The notes under the pieces were generated by a model. That model had not been told where the DNA came from, did no database searches, and was given only the letters and a program-made list of their open reading frames with translations. From Leucaena leucocephala (lineage: Eukaryota > Streptophyta > Magnoliopsida > Fabales > Fabaceae), in assembly GCA_037074615.1 (NCBI GenBank), contig CM073534.1:5762861-5826860 (forward strand): a DNA stretch of 64,000 nucleotides. Reading direction: 5' to 3'. The position numbers and the translations under genes are program-made. Shown one piece after another: positions 1 through 10,937 of the stretch. Position 1 is the stretch's first letter. Each line of letters starts with the position of its first letter.

Positions 1-1929
1 TGGATCAACCAATTCCCAAACTTGGTTTTTCATCATTGAGTCCATTTCCTCTTTTATTGCTTTCTTCCATTCCTCCTTTGCAGGACCTGCTAAGGCCTCA
101 TGAACAATGTGGGCTTCATCATCCCCTTCTAGAGTAACTAAGAGTGCTTCACCTTCTATTTGGAAGTGTCTCTTTGGAACACTTTCCTTGTTACTCTTTC
201 TGGTAGGAGCAACTTGCTTATCTTTTCTCATTTGTCTCGGTCTTTGCCTTGATTCTATTGTCCATTTAATTCTCTACTTCATTCATGTATCATTTAAAGC
301 ACTCTAGTGCCTCAGACTTATGTGAAATCAAATAGACATGACCATATCATGAAAAATCATCAATAAAGGTAATGAAATACCAAGCTTCGTATCTCGCCCT
401 CACACTCATTGGACCGCAAATATCAGAATGGATTAATTACAATGGGTTTTCTGCTAGTGTACCCTTATCGAATGGTTTCCTAGTAGCCTACTAGCTAGAC
501 AACTTTTGCATAATGGCATATCTATATTAGGGATCACCCCAAGAAGCCTTCTTTAGCCAGTTTAATCATTCTATTTTGATTAATATGTCCTAGTTTAGCA
601 TTCCAAATATTCATATCAGGATTATTTGAAGTAATAGAAAAGCAATCATAAACATTAAAATCACTAGCAAGATCTAAAATAAAAAACATTTTAAATTGGA
701 AAGTTGAACCGTAAAATATTGAGTTGCTACAAATGTCTGCAACTTTACCATGAAAATTTACATTGAACCCAAAGTCTAATAAGAAAATTACATAAATTAA
801 ATTCCATTGGATGTTAGGAGCATGAATCACATCATGCAGTATCAAAAGGTCTTTCCACAATGCAAAATAAATTTGCAAATGCCAATGCCTCGAACCTCAA
901 TCCTTGCATTATTGCCAACGAAAAGCCACTTGCTTTGAAATGGCAACCGACAGTATTCCAAGAAAGATCCTCAATCTCAACTTACATGGTCTGTGGAGCC
1001 TGAGTCAATAATCTAAGAAAAAGAAATAGGTTCTGTCAGAAAAATAGTGCTAGAAACAAATGAGACATGAGAATTCACATAATTCACTGTTACCTTTCCA
1101 CTCTCGGCCTGTTTAGAACAGTCACGTGTGAAATGTCCCATATTCTGGCAGGCAAAGTATTTGACCTTCTTTAGGTCTAGCTTTTTCTTGCCTCCTTTCT
1201 TTCCCATCTTCTTGTACTGTTACTTTCCCTTCTTGGGTGGAGGACCACCTTTCTTCCCATTTTTTTGAAATTTCTCAGGCTTTGATTAGGAAGGACCAAT
1301 ACCTTTGGTCAAATAGGCTTGTTCAGTGGCCTTATAAGCTTACAAATGTTCATCCTCTAGCTCTAAATGCTTAGCTACATCATTAAAAGTAATGATATTT
1401 TTATTATGGGTCAGATTAACTTTCATGTGCTCCTAACTAGCAGGGAGCGACCTGATGACAGCCTGTACTTGATGTTCGTCAGATAGATTGTGTCCAGCTT
1501 CTTTCAGTTCACAAATCATTGTGGACATCTCTCGTAGATGTTAACTCATAGGATTATTTGGTTTTAGCTTATAGATATCAAATTTGATAGTCAACTTTCT
1601 AAGCTTAGTTGTGAACACTCCCCCAAACTTATCCTTTAAGGCAATCCACATTGCCTGTGCCGTTCTGTGTGTCTCAAACTCACATTAAATCATCAGCCAT
1701 TGCACTCAGCAGGGTGATTTTTGCGATGCTATTCTTCCTTTTCCAGGACAGGTAGGCTTCTTGGTCTCTCCTGTGATGGGCCGTATTTCCAGCCCCAGGC
1801 TCTATGATAATAGCTCAATAACATCCTGTTCTTCTAGAATATATTGGACGTTTCGGTGCCAAATATCCCAGTTGTCCCCGTTGAGTTTTCCCCTTGTTCA
1901 ATTCAGTAATAATGTTCTTTGATGCCATT
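1..1929 (-). pseudogene. Copia element A, gag-pol remnant (runs off the left edge)
   Basis: Read on the minus strand, this is a Ty1/Copia polyprotein in broken frames. Gag starts at the ATG near 1929 and carries the UBN2-type gag region. A CCHC knuckle lies at 1119-1163, where CQNMGHFTRDC keeps three ligands but the first Cys is Tyr. The protease motif IIDSGSTDH lies near 1000, so the D-S-G active site is kept. The GAG-pre-integrase region is at 534-878 (NIWNAKLGHINQNRM). The start of the integrase core (SDICGPMSVR) lies near 400. At about 270 the frame jumps to the region just upstream of reverse transcriptase (EEWKKAIKEEMDSMMKNQVW), so most of the integrase core is deleted. Several stops and frameshifts are present. 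The same family recurs as copy B at 25935-28550. The rest of pol and the other LTR lie outside the window. Confidence 0.9.
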
Positions 1930-2388
1930 GTTCAATATCGGTTATGTGACAAACCTTTCCCACCTTAATTTATTGAACCATAGAACATTTAAGTGAATTT
2001 ACACATATATATAGCACATGTAAAGTATGCAATATCACGTACTTTTATTATTATTTTTTTGATCAGAAAATAATAATATCACTAGACCTATGATTAGGAG
2101 AATACATTTGTACCTCCCATCATACAAGCACTAGCAATTCCATCATTTCTTATCAAAATTTAATATAAGTACAATTCTTAACAAATATTGCTTTTCAGAA
2201 TACTCATCATCTAAAAAAGCTCCCACTTATAAAAGCTATACATGAATCATAACTAAAATAAAGAAATGAAATGAAACATGTTTTTCTTACATACAAGGCA
2301 TGTAATAATGATAAGTCTTTACAAAGAAAGAGTAATAAAGTATGTCTTTAACAGAGTAAAGCAATTAAAATCAAAGTACAAATATACA

Positions 2389-3090
2389 TCATTTGATATG
2401 AGTTTTACAATATTCTAACATCACTTTTCATAGCTTATTAAGCTCAAGAGGTGGCTTTATAAGGTTAGATACAAATCCTATTGTTCTAAGCCAATATATC
2501 TTGCTTATGCATCCTGGTTTGGGTTTGCCTCTAACTCTTATTGCTATTATATATTCCATTATGACTTTCAACTAGAATTCAGTATGATTCTTATCTGTCA
2601 TGCATTCAATGTATTTGCCAATCACGCTATTAACGTCTTTTATGTTTGTTAATCTAGCTGTATCTCTTTCAGCTATGTTCATGGCCAAAGTAGGGGTAAG
2701 AGGTTGGTTCACTTCTTCTTCATCCTCAACTTGAGATTCACCATCAAAAGTAAGCACCCTCTTAGAGTTTAAATCTAAAGACACCATTAAAGGTTGTAGA
2801 GGAAGTGGTTTGATGGGGAAAAAAGTTTTTGAACACGGTCTGGAATCATCTCTTTCTTCTGGTTCCTCTTGTGGAACTTCCTCCATCAACTCCTCTGGGC
2901 CTTCTTCAGAAAGTTCATCAAGATTTTGTTCTGGATCCTCCTTAGGTTCCCCCTCAGGATCCTCTTGAAGGTTTTCCTCTAGGTTATTAACCTCATCCAA
3001 GAATGAGATATTATCATTTAAAGTATATCTCAGAGATTTAGTGCTAGTGAAGTCATTTTCACCTAAATAATAACACATATTAATTATCAT
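2389..3090 (-). pseudogene. Acidic accessory ORF between LTR and gag of Copia A
   Basis: This reading frame of about 230 codons is open from 3090 to 2572. After a TAG it continues in the same frame, with a second stop at 2428-2430, to about 2389. It has three parts: an N-terminal stretch (SLRYTLNDNISFLDEV), a Glu/Asp/Pro-rich middle (EENLQEDPEGEPKEDP and onwards, roughly residues 38-78), and a basic C-terminal part with KVIMEY, RVRGKPK and a YWL-TI-FVSNL block. Copy B carries a clear homologue at 24802-25450, and the similarity runs through the stops, so the ancestral protein was longer than either open stretch. It sits on the gag strand about 460 bp upstream of the gag start. I do not recognise the family. 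It could be an accessory protein of the retrotransposon or a captured host exon. Confidence 0.6.
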
Positions 3091-3952
3091 AATTTTTTAG
3101 AATTTTTAAATACTAAAAAATACTAAAAATACACTGAATATTCATAAATAGGTCTAGAATTGCCCCCAAATTAGGAAAATTATATGTCAAAATAAAGATC
3201 TTGATTTTAGGGATTTTTAGGAACAAATCGCACCTCAATCAGAGGTCCCACGCTCCCTCACGTGCCCCAAGAAGGAAAAATTTAGAAAAAAATAAAAAAA
3301 CTGAATGAAGCCCACTCTACCATGTGGCTCTGCCACGTGTCACCACCAGAATTTCCCCAATTTTTTTTTAAATTAAAAAAATGATTTTTTTTAATTCAAA
3401 AAAAATCCTTTTTCTTGGAATTCAAAAAAATAAAAAACAAATTTATCGGGCTTCTGTCAGCCCAAAAATATTGTTTTTTTTAATAGGCTGGACGCAGCCT
3501 AGTCTATGAACAGTGCCCGCATTTCTTTTTTTTTTTAAAGAACCAAAACGGCGTCATTTTGTGACTGGTGGTCATCTTCAACCTCCAACCGGGTCACAAT
3601 GACCCGTTTTACAGAGGTGGGTCGGTTCGTCGACCTGCCACCTTCTCTCCTCCATAACTCTACCGTCCGACGTCCATTTTACACGTTGTTGGAGTCATTT
3701 TCCATCGTTTTTTCGTGCTCTATGCAATGGGATCATTTTCAAGGCCTAAATTCTCTATTTTTGAATGACCCAATTTCAAAAAACGAAAATTTTAGTGACA
3801 ATTTACGTTGAAGATGCTTCTCTTTATCGTTTAAATGCATGGTCTATGCATATTATCACTAAATAAACACTTTAAAACATATATATGCAATGGAACAGTC
3901 CATCACCAGAAAATTCAAAAAATTATAGAGAAGCAGCGGAAGCAAATAACTT
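3091..3952 (-). other. Untranslated leader of Copia A
   Basis: AT-rich non-coding DNA between the primer binding site and the acidic ORF, with long A/T runs at 3361-3540 and a CAAAACGGCGTCATTTTG near-palindrome near 3543. The part from about 3060 to 3560 aligns in reverse complement with 5940-6500 of copy B. The small plus-strand frame at 3599-3811 is not supported as a gene. Confidence 0.55.
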
Positions 3953-3965
3953 GGCTCTGATGCCA
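3953..3965 (-). other. Primer binding site of Copia A (initiator Met tRNA type)
   Basis: The minus strand reads TGGCATCAGAGCC one base after the LTR terminus TTCA. This is one base from the usual plant Copia PBS TGGTATCAGAGCC. It fixes the element as minus-strand and marks the inner end of the LTR at 3967. Confidence 0.85.
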
Positions 3966-3966
3966 C

Positions 3967-4373
3967 TGAAGGTTTTCGAGCGTACCTAAGATGGTTTCCT
4001 TTCCACTTAGATACCCACACGCAACTATAGCACCTTGTATGGACTCTGGTACATTTTCATAGCAAATGCACCAAGGAAAAATGAAGAGCACCTAGAGAAG
4101 TGTAAGGAGAATGGAGAATAAGAAAAAAAATAGAGCCTCTTGCTCTTCTTGTCTGCAGAGAATACACACATGAAAAGAGTTTTTGGTCACCGAAAAAACT
4201 GATTACTCTACCTCTTCATTTATGTCCTATACGTGTGTATATGTGGAGTGGAAGTTGGATAATTGTAACTTCCACTCCCACATTTTCCTCCCTTCAAAAT
4301 GCAAATTGTTCCCTCTATTAGCTTCTCAAATTTGGGCCTGATCCACCATGGGTAGACAACCCATTTCTTAACA
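3967..4373 (-). repeat. 5' LTR of Copia A
   Basis: This LTR of about 407 bp runs, on the minus strand, from TGTTAAGAAATGGG at 4373 to CCTTCA at 3967, with TG and CA ends, and is followed at once by the PBS. It contains a strong hairpin at about 4232-4273 with arms AACTTCCACTCC and GGAGTGGAAGTT. Copy B has a hairpin at the matching place (5882-5924). The five bases outside the LTR are TATAA (4374-4378); the matching duplication would lie left of the window. Confidence 0.8.
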
Positions 4374-5765
4374 TATAATTAGCAAGAAAAAATAAGAATA
4401 ATGGGTAAAAAGTTAAAAGATAGCCAGAAAAATTGAAAATGTTATAATTTTTAATTTTGTTAAGCCAAAATTAACATGTAAACATGGCACAACATAAACA
4501 TATGTTTGTATTCTATTAGACAAAAGCATGTATTCCATTAGACATAAATAAATAAATATATAAAATAGATTTGTCTACAACAATTCAAAACAACCCAAAT
4601 TTAAATTTGGAAAAAGGATTCGACTAATTCATAACTAAGAATAGGTAGCACTTCATACCTTTTAAAAAGTGAGTAACAAATAAAAATAAAATGGCCAATA
4701 ATGTCACAAGATAATTAACAACATATATCTTCCCTTTGACGCAAGGACTATTAGCTTGTATTTAGATCCAACGTTGGCACCCTCACGACAAATCTCATTG
4801 CATTAAGTCTTTATCATTTGTGTTCACTTTAAGTCTCAATCTAATGTACATAAACATGCGTAAAAAGGATTACGAAAAATCTCAATAAATAATATTAGAG
4901 GTTTTGTTTAAGGGTATTCATGAGATGGACGGGAACACCTCATCTCGTTTCTTATCCTAAAAATGCATACAAAACGATCATCTCATGTATGTAATAAAAG
5001 AATTAAGCTAAGTCTAAGAACATTTTAGTGAATTTGAAAAAATAAATGCGTAATTCATAGTGGGGAAAATATACTCTTTTGACCCTTAATATATTATACA
5101 TTTAACTAATTTAATTAGGCTAAAAAAGTTAGTTAAATTAGTTAATAGCATATTCTTTTCTAAAACGCCCTAACCATCTCCTTAACCTCCTTCCTCTATT
5201 TCTTACTTAATTAGTATTGAGAGCGTAGCAATAGAAGTAATTTAGAAAATAGTTAATAAATATAAGAAATAATTATGTCATATTTAGAACTAAGATTAAG
5301 TCCTTAATTAGGTATTATATTAAGAACCAAAGGAGTATATCATAATATTAGTTCTAATATGTATCAACTGCTTTCCTTGCATAATTCCTTATATCATATA
5401 TATCATGATCATAGGATATATGTTAAAGTTGCAATCATTGAAACATACCTCCATGATATTGTCAAAGTTAAAAGACAATAATAGAAGAATTATTCCTTCC
5501 TAGGGCTCACACAGTGATGAAATAGGAATCTTTCACTCGCTTTCCTTTTGCGGTTCTTCTAGCACATGTATGAATTACATGCTACAGTGTTACTCTTATA
5601 CTATAAGAGTGTACATCACTTCAATTTATCATTAATCACTACATATTTAAGTCTAGACACTCTCATTATCTAGACCCAAATCCTTTAGCTCTACTCATTT
5701 CATATGATGTCAATGTTGAATGATTTGTTATAGGGCTACAGGCATTATGGAAGTGGGTTTCCATG
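4374..5765. other. Spacer between divergent Copia A and B
   Basis: AT-rich DNA without a supported gene. It holds a perfect inverted repeat at 5102-5145. I see no other transposon termini or coding similarity here. It may be older host or repeat DNA into which A and B inserted. Confidence 0.4.
5102..5145. repeat. Perfect 13-bp inverted repeat
   Basis: Arms TTAACTAATTTAA (5102-5114) and TTAAATTAGTTAA (5133-5145) pair perfectly across an 18-base loop. No flanking duplication was found, so a MITE cannot be claimed. Confidence 0.6.
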
Positions 5766-6526
5766 TGTTAGAACATGGGCTAGTCCACCTATGGTGGATA
5801 AGGCCCAGATCCTTATGTGAGGAAATAATGGAGTGAAATGGAGGGAACATTTTTTCCCTGGCTTTTTGAAAGGAGAAAAATGTGGGAGTGGGAAGTTATA
5901 TGTTAATCCCACTCCCCCACCATGCACAGGTGTGAACATCCCAAAATGGTGTCATTTTGAGTCACCTATAAAAAAAGCTACTACACTACTGTGCTGCGGG
6001 TTGGGCTAACGCAGCCTAGCCTAGTAAAACTTTTAAAAAATTGTTTGGGCTGATAGTGGGCAATGCCCATTACCAAAAATTTTTTTTTATTTTTTTGGTA
6101 GTAAGGGTGTGAGTCGATTAGATCAATAGATCCCACTCGGAACCACAATTTAGTTGAATTTTTTTTGAGTAATTTAAAAAAGAAAAAATCTAGTAGCTAA
6201 CACGTGTTAGTTGACACGTGGTAGCCCCAGACTTACATGTGCCAGAAATAGAGTGTGGACTTTGTTCAGTTTTTTAATATTTTTTGAATTTTTGTTCTTG
6301 AGCCTCATGAGGGAGCAGAGGACCTTTGATTGAAGTATAATTTGTTTTGAAAAGCCTCTTAAATCAAAATCTTTATTTTGATATATAATTTGCCTAATTT
6401 TTAGGGCAATTTTGGACCTATTTGTGAATATTTAATGAATTTTTTAGTGTTTAAAAATTCTAAAAAATTATGATAATTAATATTTTTTATTAATCATGTG
6501 AAAATGACTTTATTTAGCACTGAATC
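5766..6526 (+). repeat. Truncated 5' LTR and leader of Copia B
   Basis: TGTTAGAACATGGGC at 5766 and the CCTATGGTGGATAAGGCCC stretch match the LTR start of copy A in opposite orientation. The LTR body is followed to about 5935 and includes the conserved hairpin. The 3' part of the LTR and the PBS are missing, because the sequence passes straight into leader DNA like that of copy A (from about 5940). The segment ends at the Gypsy insertion (TSD GAATC, 6522-6526), which splits the start of the acidic ORF. Copy B resumes at 24802. Confidence 0.6.
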
Positions 6527-7520
6527 TGTCATATCCTACTTTTTCCCTATCTATATAATACTAATAGTAGAAAGAGGTTTGAAATGATTGTGATGATAAA
6601 TAAATAGGAAAAATAATGATTAGACAAAGGTATAAAGATAAGGCACTAAAATAAAAAGTTTAAAAGTTCTATGGTGCAAAGTGTAAAGTAGACAAAAGCT
6701 TTAGGTCATTAAATATAATTATGAAAAGTTAAGGGCTTAAAGTATAAATTTCAAAAGTTTAAGGGCAAAATGGTAATTATTAAAAGTTAAGCCAAAAATG
6801 CCCAGAAACGGATTAGTCCTAAATTTTCTCAATAGATAGAAAAATTATTCTGATCAGTTTGACGCAACACATAATTTTAATTTGAGGTCCCAAAAAATTT
6901 ATATTAATTTTTGAAGAAAGGGAAATTAATATAGTATCCTCTGGACCTCAGAATTAGATGAAATTATGCACTAAATTCTTATAATTAATATGAGAATTTA
7001 TGAAACTGATAGAGCTCAAAAAGGAATTATATAGAATTTATTATAGAATTTGTAGTGGATTAAAACACCAGATAAATATGTTTCGTGGGAATTTCTCGGG
7101 AGTTGAGCCTATTAAGGTAGTGGATCATGTAGAGGGCCCAAAATGGCACCTTATAGGCCTAATAATATTTTTATATAAGTATGTGGGCTAGGCCTAATAA
7201 AGGCAGGAAAAATATAAAATTATGAAAATGCCATTGAGTATAAACTAGGTTGTGTTATTAAGTCAGAGTTAGACGAAGGGCATTTGGGTCATTTGACTAA
7301 GGTTCGATAGTCAAGGAGAGTTCCCAGAATAGTTAAGCAAGGTCATGGAATACTCTGATGAGGTGTGAAAAGATGATAATGCCCTTGAGATGTTAAAGTG
7401 AATAAAAATGAACCAAAGGGCATTTTGGTGATTTTCCAAGGGTCCTGTAATCAAGTCTATAACCAATACAAGAATTTTAATGATAGGAATAATCTAGATA
7501 ATGAATTTAAGGTCACGAAT

Positions 7521-9474
7521 TGTTGGAAATCGTGCCATATGGGCCAATCATTGTCTTATGAACATTATTGATTTATGAATTTATTAATTGTGTTATCATA
7601 TTATTTGCATGTTTATTGTGATAACCATCCTTGGATAATTCATGTTCTTATCCTAAATGTCCCTGGTCGGTCATCTATGTGGGAGCACAGATAAAATAAA
7701 CCCATATGACTTTGAAGATGTATAGAGATATAAATCAAAGTTATAGGCACATGTAAGAGTACAAGGTGTTGGACCGACCCGCTATGAGAGAATTGCATGG
7801 GTAACGTCATAAGCTTCTCTCATATACAAACCATGTCAATATGCCCTTTGACCTGAGATCATCATGGATTCCTACATGACAAACGCTCAGCTTTGACCTA
7901 GTCAAAAGTCACTTTTGACCGAGTGATCATAAAGACTATGTTCGGGCTTAGTGGTTTTTCATACAGAGGAATATGAATGGTCAAGATGGAATTTGTCTCT
8001 AACATTCGTAGAGAGATATTACTGGGCCCCTCGATGAGTGAGCCTGAGAAATATATGGCCATACTGTAATGGAAAGGCAGTTCCATTTCTATAGTCAGAC
8101 TACTCAGGGATCGAGAAAGTAACGTTCAGGAATAGGAGGATGACATTATCCATGTCTCAACCATGACCAAAATATCGCGTGATAGAAGGGACATGATATG
8201 GTTGTATAAAAGGTTACATCGTTTAACAATCCTCATATGATTTAGGTAGTCATTATGTCTTGCTAGAGACCGCTTGCGACTTGTGGATTAATATAACAAT
8301 GGCCCACTGCCAACTTCATATGGGCCTACAGGGTCGCACACAAAATAGCCCAACAAGAGCTATGATGTCCAGATTCATTGAATCTACGACATGTCCAGAT
8401 TCAATGAATGATCCAGGATAGATATATATATATATTTATATTTATATTCGTATATATATATAAATTCGTATATATACATTATATATAAGAGATATATGAG
8501 ATTTAATTTATAAGGATAAATTAAATCTCTATCACGTTTGAATTTGAAATTCAAATTGATAGGATATCTCATATAAGAGATATTTATAAGATTTAATTTA
8601 TAAGGATAAATTAAATCTCTATCACGATTGAATTTGAAATTCAAATTGATAGGATATCTCATATAAGAGATATTGATAAGATTTAATTTATAAGGATAAA
8701 TTAAATCTCTATCACGATTGAATTTGAAATTCAAATTGATAGGATATCTCATATAAGAGATATTGATAAGATTTAATTTATAAGGATAAATTAAATCTCT
8801 ATCACATTTGAATTTGAAATTTAAATTGATATGATATCTCAAATTTGATTTATGAGAATAAATCAAATACAGTTCAGTCTTAGCTTTATTTTAAGTTAAA
8901 TAAATAGGTGAATTAAATCTGTGGACGGATTTAATATTATTTATTTAATTAGTTTCTTATCAAATTATACAATATATGATATTGTATAACTTCATAATTA
9001 ATATAAGATTAACTCCTAAAATCCAATTCGGTAGAAGAAAACATAGAGCATCCTATATATCTGATATTAGGAGCTACGTTTTGCATAGAGATATACATAG
9101 AACATAGAAAGGCTGAAAGGGACTGAGCAAAGGGTTTGCAGATAAGAAACTGTCGAAATAGAGATGGAGGGGATGAACTCTTGAGAAAGCCCTAGAGGGA
9201 CAAGAGACGCTAGCACATCATTCGTGGTTGGAACACTGTTTGTGTGGATACCAGTAGAGGAAGCCGACCTGAGTCGTCGACTTCTTGTGATCGGAAAGGG
9301 AGCACGAGCCGCAGAAAGAAGCTGTGAACGTCGTGACCAAAAGCTGTGGAAGTCGCTGAGGCACACTAAGGGTAATACTTCTTCCCACTTGACTTAAACA
9401 CATACGGTAGATCCTGGCAAGGAATGAAAAAAATTTTAAATTAATTTTCACTCCGTGTCTTCCAATTCCTTTCA
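7521..9474 (+). repeat. 5' LTR of Copia C
   Basis: 1954-bp LTR from TGTTGGAAATCGTGCC to CCTTTCA. It has four copies of a 90-bp tandem unit (8501-8860), where the 3' LTR has three. A TATAAAAGG motif lies at 8215. The LTRs differ by scattered single bases, mostly transitions. I count about eleven differences over the first 170 aligned bases but only about three over the 190 bases from 7801. Confidence 0.92.
8501..8860. repeat. 90-bp tandem repeat array, four units, in 5' LTR of Copia C
   Basis: ATTTAATTTA recurs at 8501, 8591, 8681 and 8771, a strict 90-bp period. Each unit holds three perfect hairpins: GATTTAATTTAT/ATAAATTAAATC with an AAGG loop, AATTTGAA/TTCAAATT around a single A, and ATATCTC/GAGATAT with a six-base loop. 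Because 90 is divisible by three, the array gives a long but spurious minus-strand reading frame. Confidence 0.95.
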
Positions 9475-9475
9475 G

Positions 9476-9487
9476 TGGTATCAGAGC
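9476..9487 (+). other. Primer binding site of Copia C
   Basis: TGGTATCAGAGC follows the LTR terminus TTCA after one base (G), matching the 3' end of initiator Met tRNA as in most plant Copia elements. Confidence 0.95.
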
Positions 9488-10598
9488 CATGCCATTTTGT
9501 GTTTAAGTTAGGCTTGATTGTTGATTCATATGATATGTGTTAGTCATAACCGATCATATAATATGCGTTTTATATGTGACATATAAGGGATCCGTATTAT
9601 GTATGACATAAAAGGAATCTAAAAGGGAATTGAAATCGGTTGTGATACGCTTTGATTTGATCAATTAACGTAGATGGGATCTAAGAAAACTGAATTCAGA
9701 TTCGTGATTATTTATAAAGTAAATTTTTTTTTCTTTCTCTGGGCCGCCCACTAACCGGCTAGCAGGACCGTCGTGGCTACCTGTTCGTAGCACAACATAA
9801 TCATAACAGATGTTATTTTATGAATGTTTTAGATTTGAAACATCAATTGCCCTGCCATTAAATCTGAATGTTGATTCTTGAATGCTTGGGTATGGTGAAC
9901 AATATGGCTCTAGATTGCAAGTGTTGTAATTTTTTAAATACAGCCTACGTGTCGTGCCTTCCTATATATATACTCTCAATGTACCTTATCTTCTCATCTC
10001 ACTCCCCTCAAATGTTAAAAGAGGTTTCTATATGTAATTTCCCTTTTCTTACTAGAGAGCTCCTCTCATTGGCTTGAGTGGACTTAGGATAGGTGAGCCA
10101 TATTGTATCACATTTAAATTATGCATCTTATGATTATATCAGCACGTGCATATTACTTGTATGAGATACAACTAAGAAACATGCATTCTCATAAACTAGA
10201 TAGTTAAATTAAGCCCTCTAAATGAAATCTTAAGTCATAATGCCGTCAATTTATAAACACTTGTCAAAACCTCGATCGCTCAATTGTCGACTCCACTAAA
10301 GTGGGTGCTTGCGAGTTATCTTGGGGAGATAAGCAAGAGTAATGGTGCTACTCTCACATGTTTATTATTGTTTGACTTAATTGAGATTAACAAAAGGGTT
10401 TTGGGTCTCAAGGCATTAGATGGGATTAAAAACATGCCAGATCATATGATGATAGGATCCCATGAACATCTAAGAGTTACATTTGATGTAATTGGTAAAG
10501 GTGTTACCTACGTAAATAACTTAATTTAAGCGTCCTGCCAAAGCGGACTTAAGTTTGAGCCAAATATGGATCTTAGCCTACTAACTATTGCATTGAGA
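9488..10598 (+). other. Decayed leader/gag region of Copia C
   Basis: Gag should lie here, but no frame gives a recognisable gag domain. The longest open frame (10284-10529, 81 codons) has no motif I know. The region holds only scattered short frames up to the knuckle remnant at 10599. Confidence 0.5.
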
Positions 10599-10937
10599 GT
10601 TGGTCATTGGAAGAGGAATTGCAAACTCTACCTCGAAGATCTGAAAAAGAACAAGAAGCATAGCGGGGCTATCGCTTCAGGTATTTATGTTATAGACATT
10701 CATCTTTCTACTTCCACCTCATGGGTATTAGATACTGCGTGTGGTTCTCACATTTGTATAAATGTGCAGGGACTAAAGGACAGTAGGAAGCTAAAAAAGG
10801 GCGAGGTTGACCTACGAGTTGGAAACAGAGCAAGGGTTGCTGCGTTAGCTGTAGGCACTTATGAATTAGTTCTACCCACTGGGCTTTTGTTAGTTTTGAA
10901 CAATTGCTATTATGTTCCTGCTTTAAGGAGAAAAATG
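10599..10937 (+). pseudogene. Copia C gag knuckle and protease remnant
   Basis: GHWKRNCKLYLEDLKKNK keeps the His and last Cys of a CCHC knuckle; the two upstream Cys are gone. The protease follows with SWVLDTACGSHICINVQ and later VDLRVGN and NNCYYVPAL, the usual Copia protease landmarks. The active-site triplet reads D-T-A instead of D-T/S-G, so the enzyme would be inactive. The frame stops right after NNCYYVPALRR, where GAG-pre-integrase and integrase should follow. The next readable domain is reverse transcriptase, so the deletion junction lies near 10930. Confidence 0.85.

Noticed and set aside
8384..8866. 160-codon minus-strand frame with 30-residue repeats (also 13231-13617)
   Set aside because: It is produced by the 90-bp LTR tandem array, whose period is divisible by three and which contains few stop codons. 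Unit number varies between LTRs.
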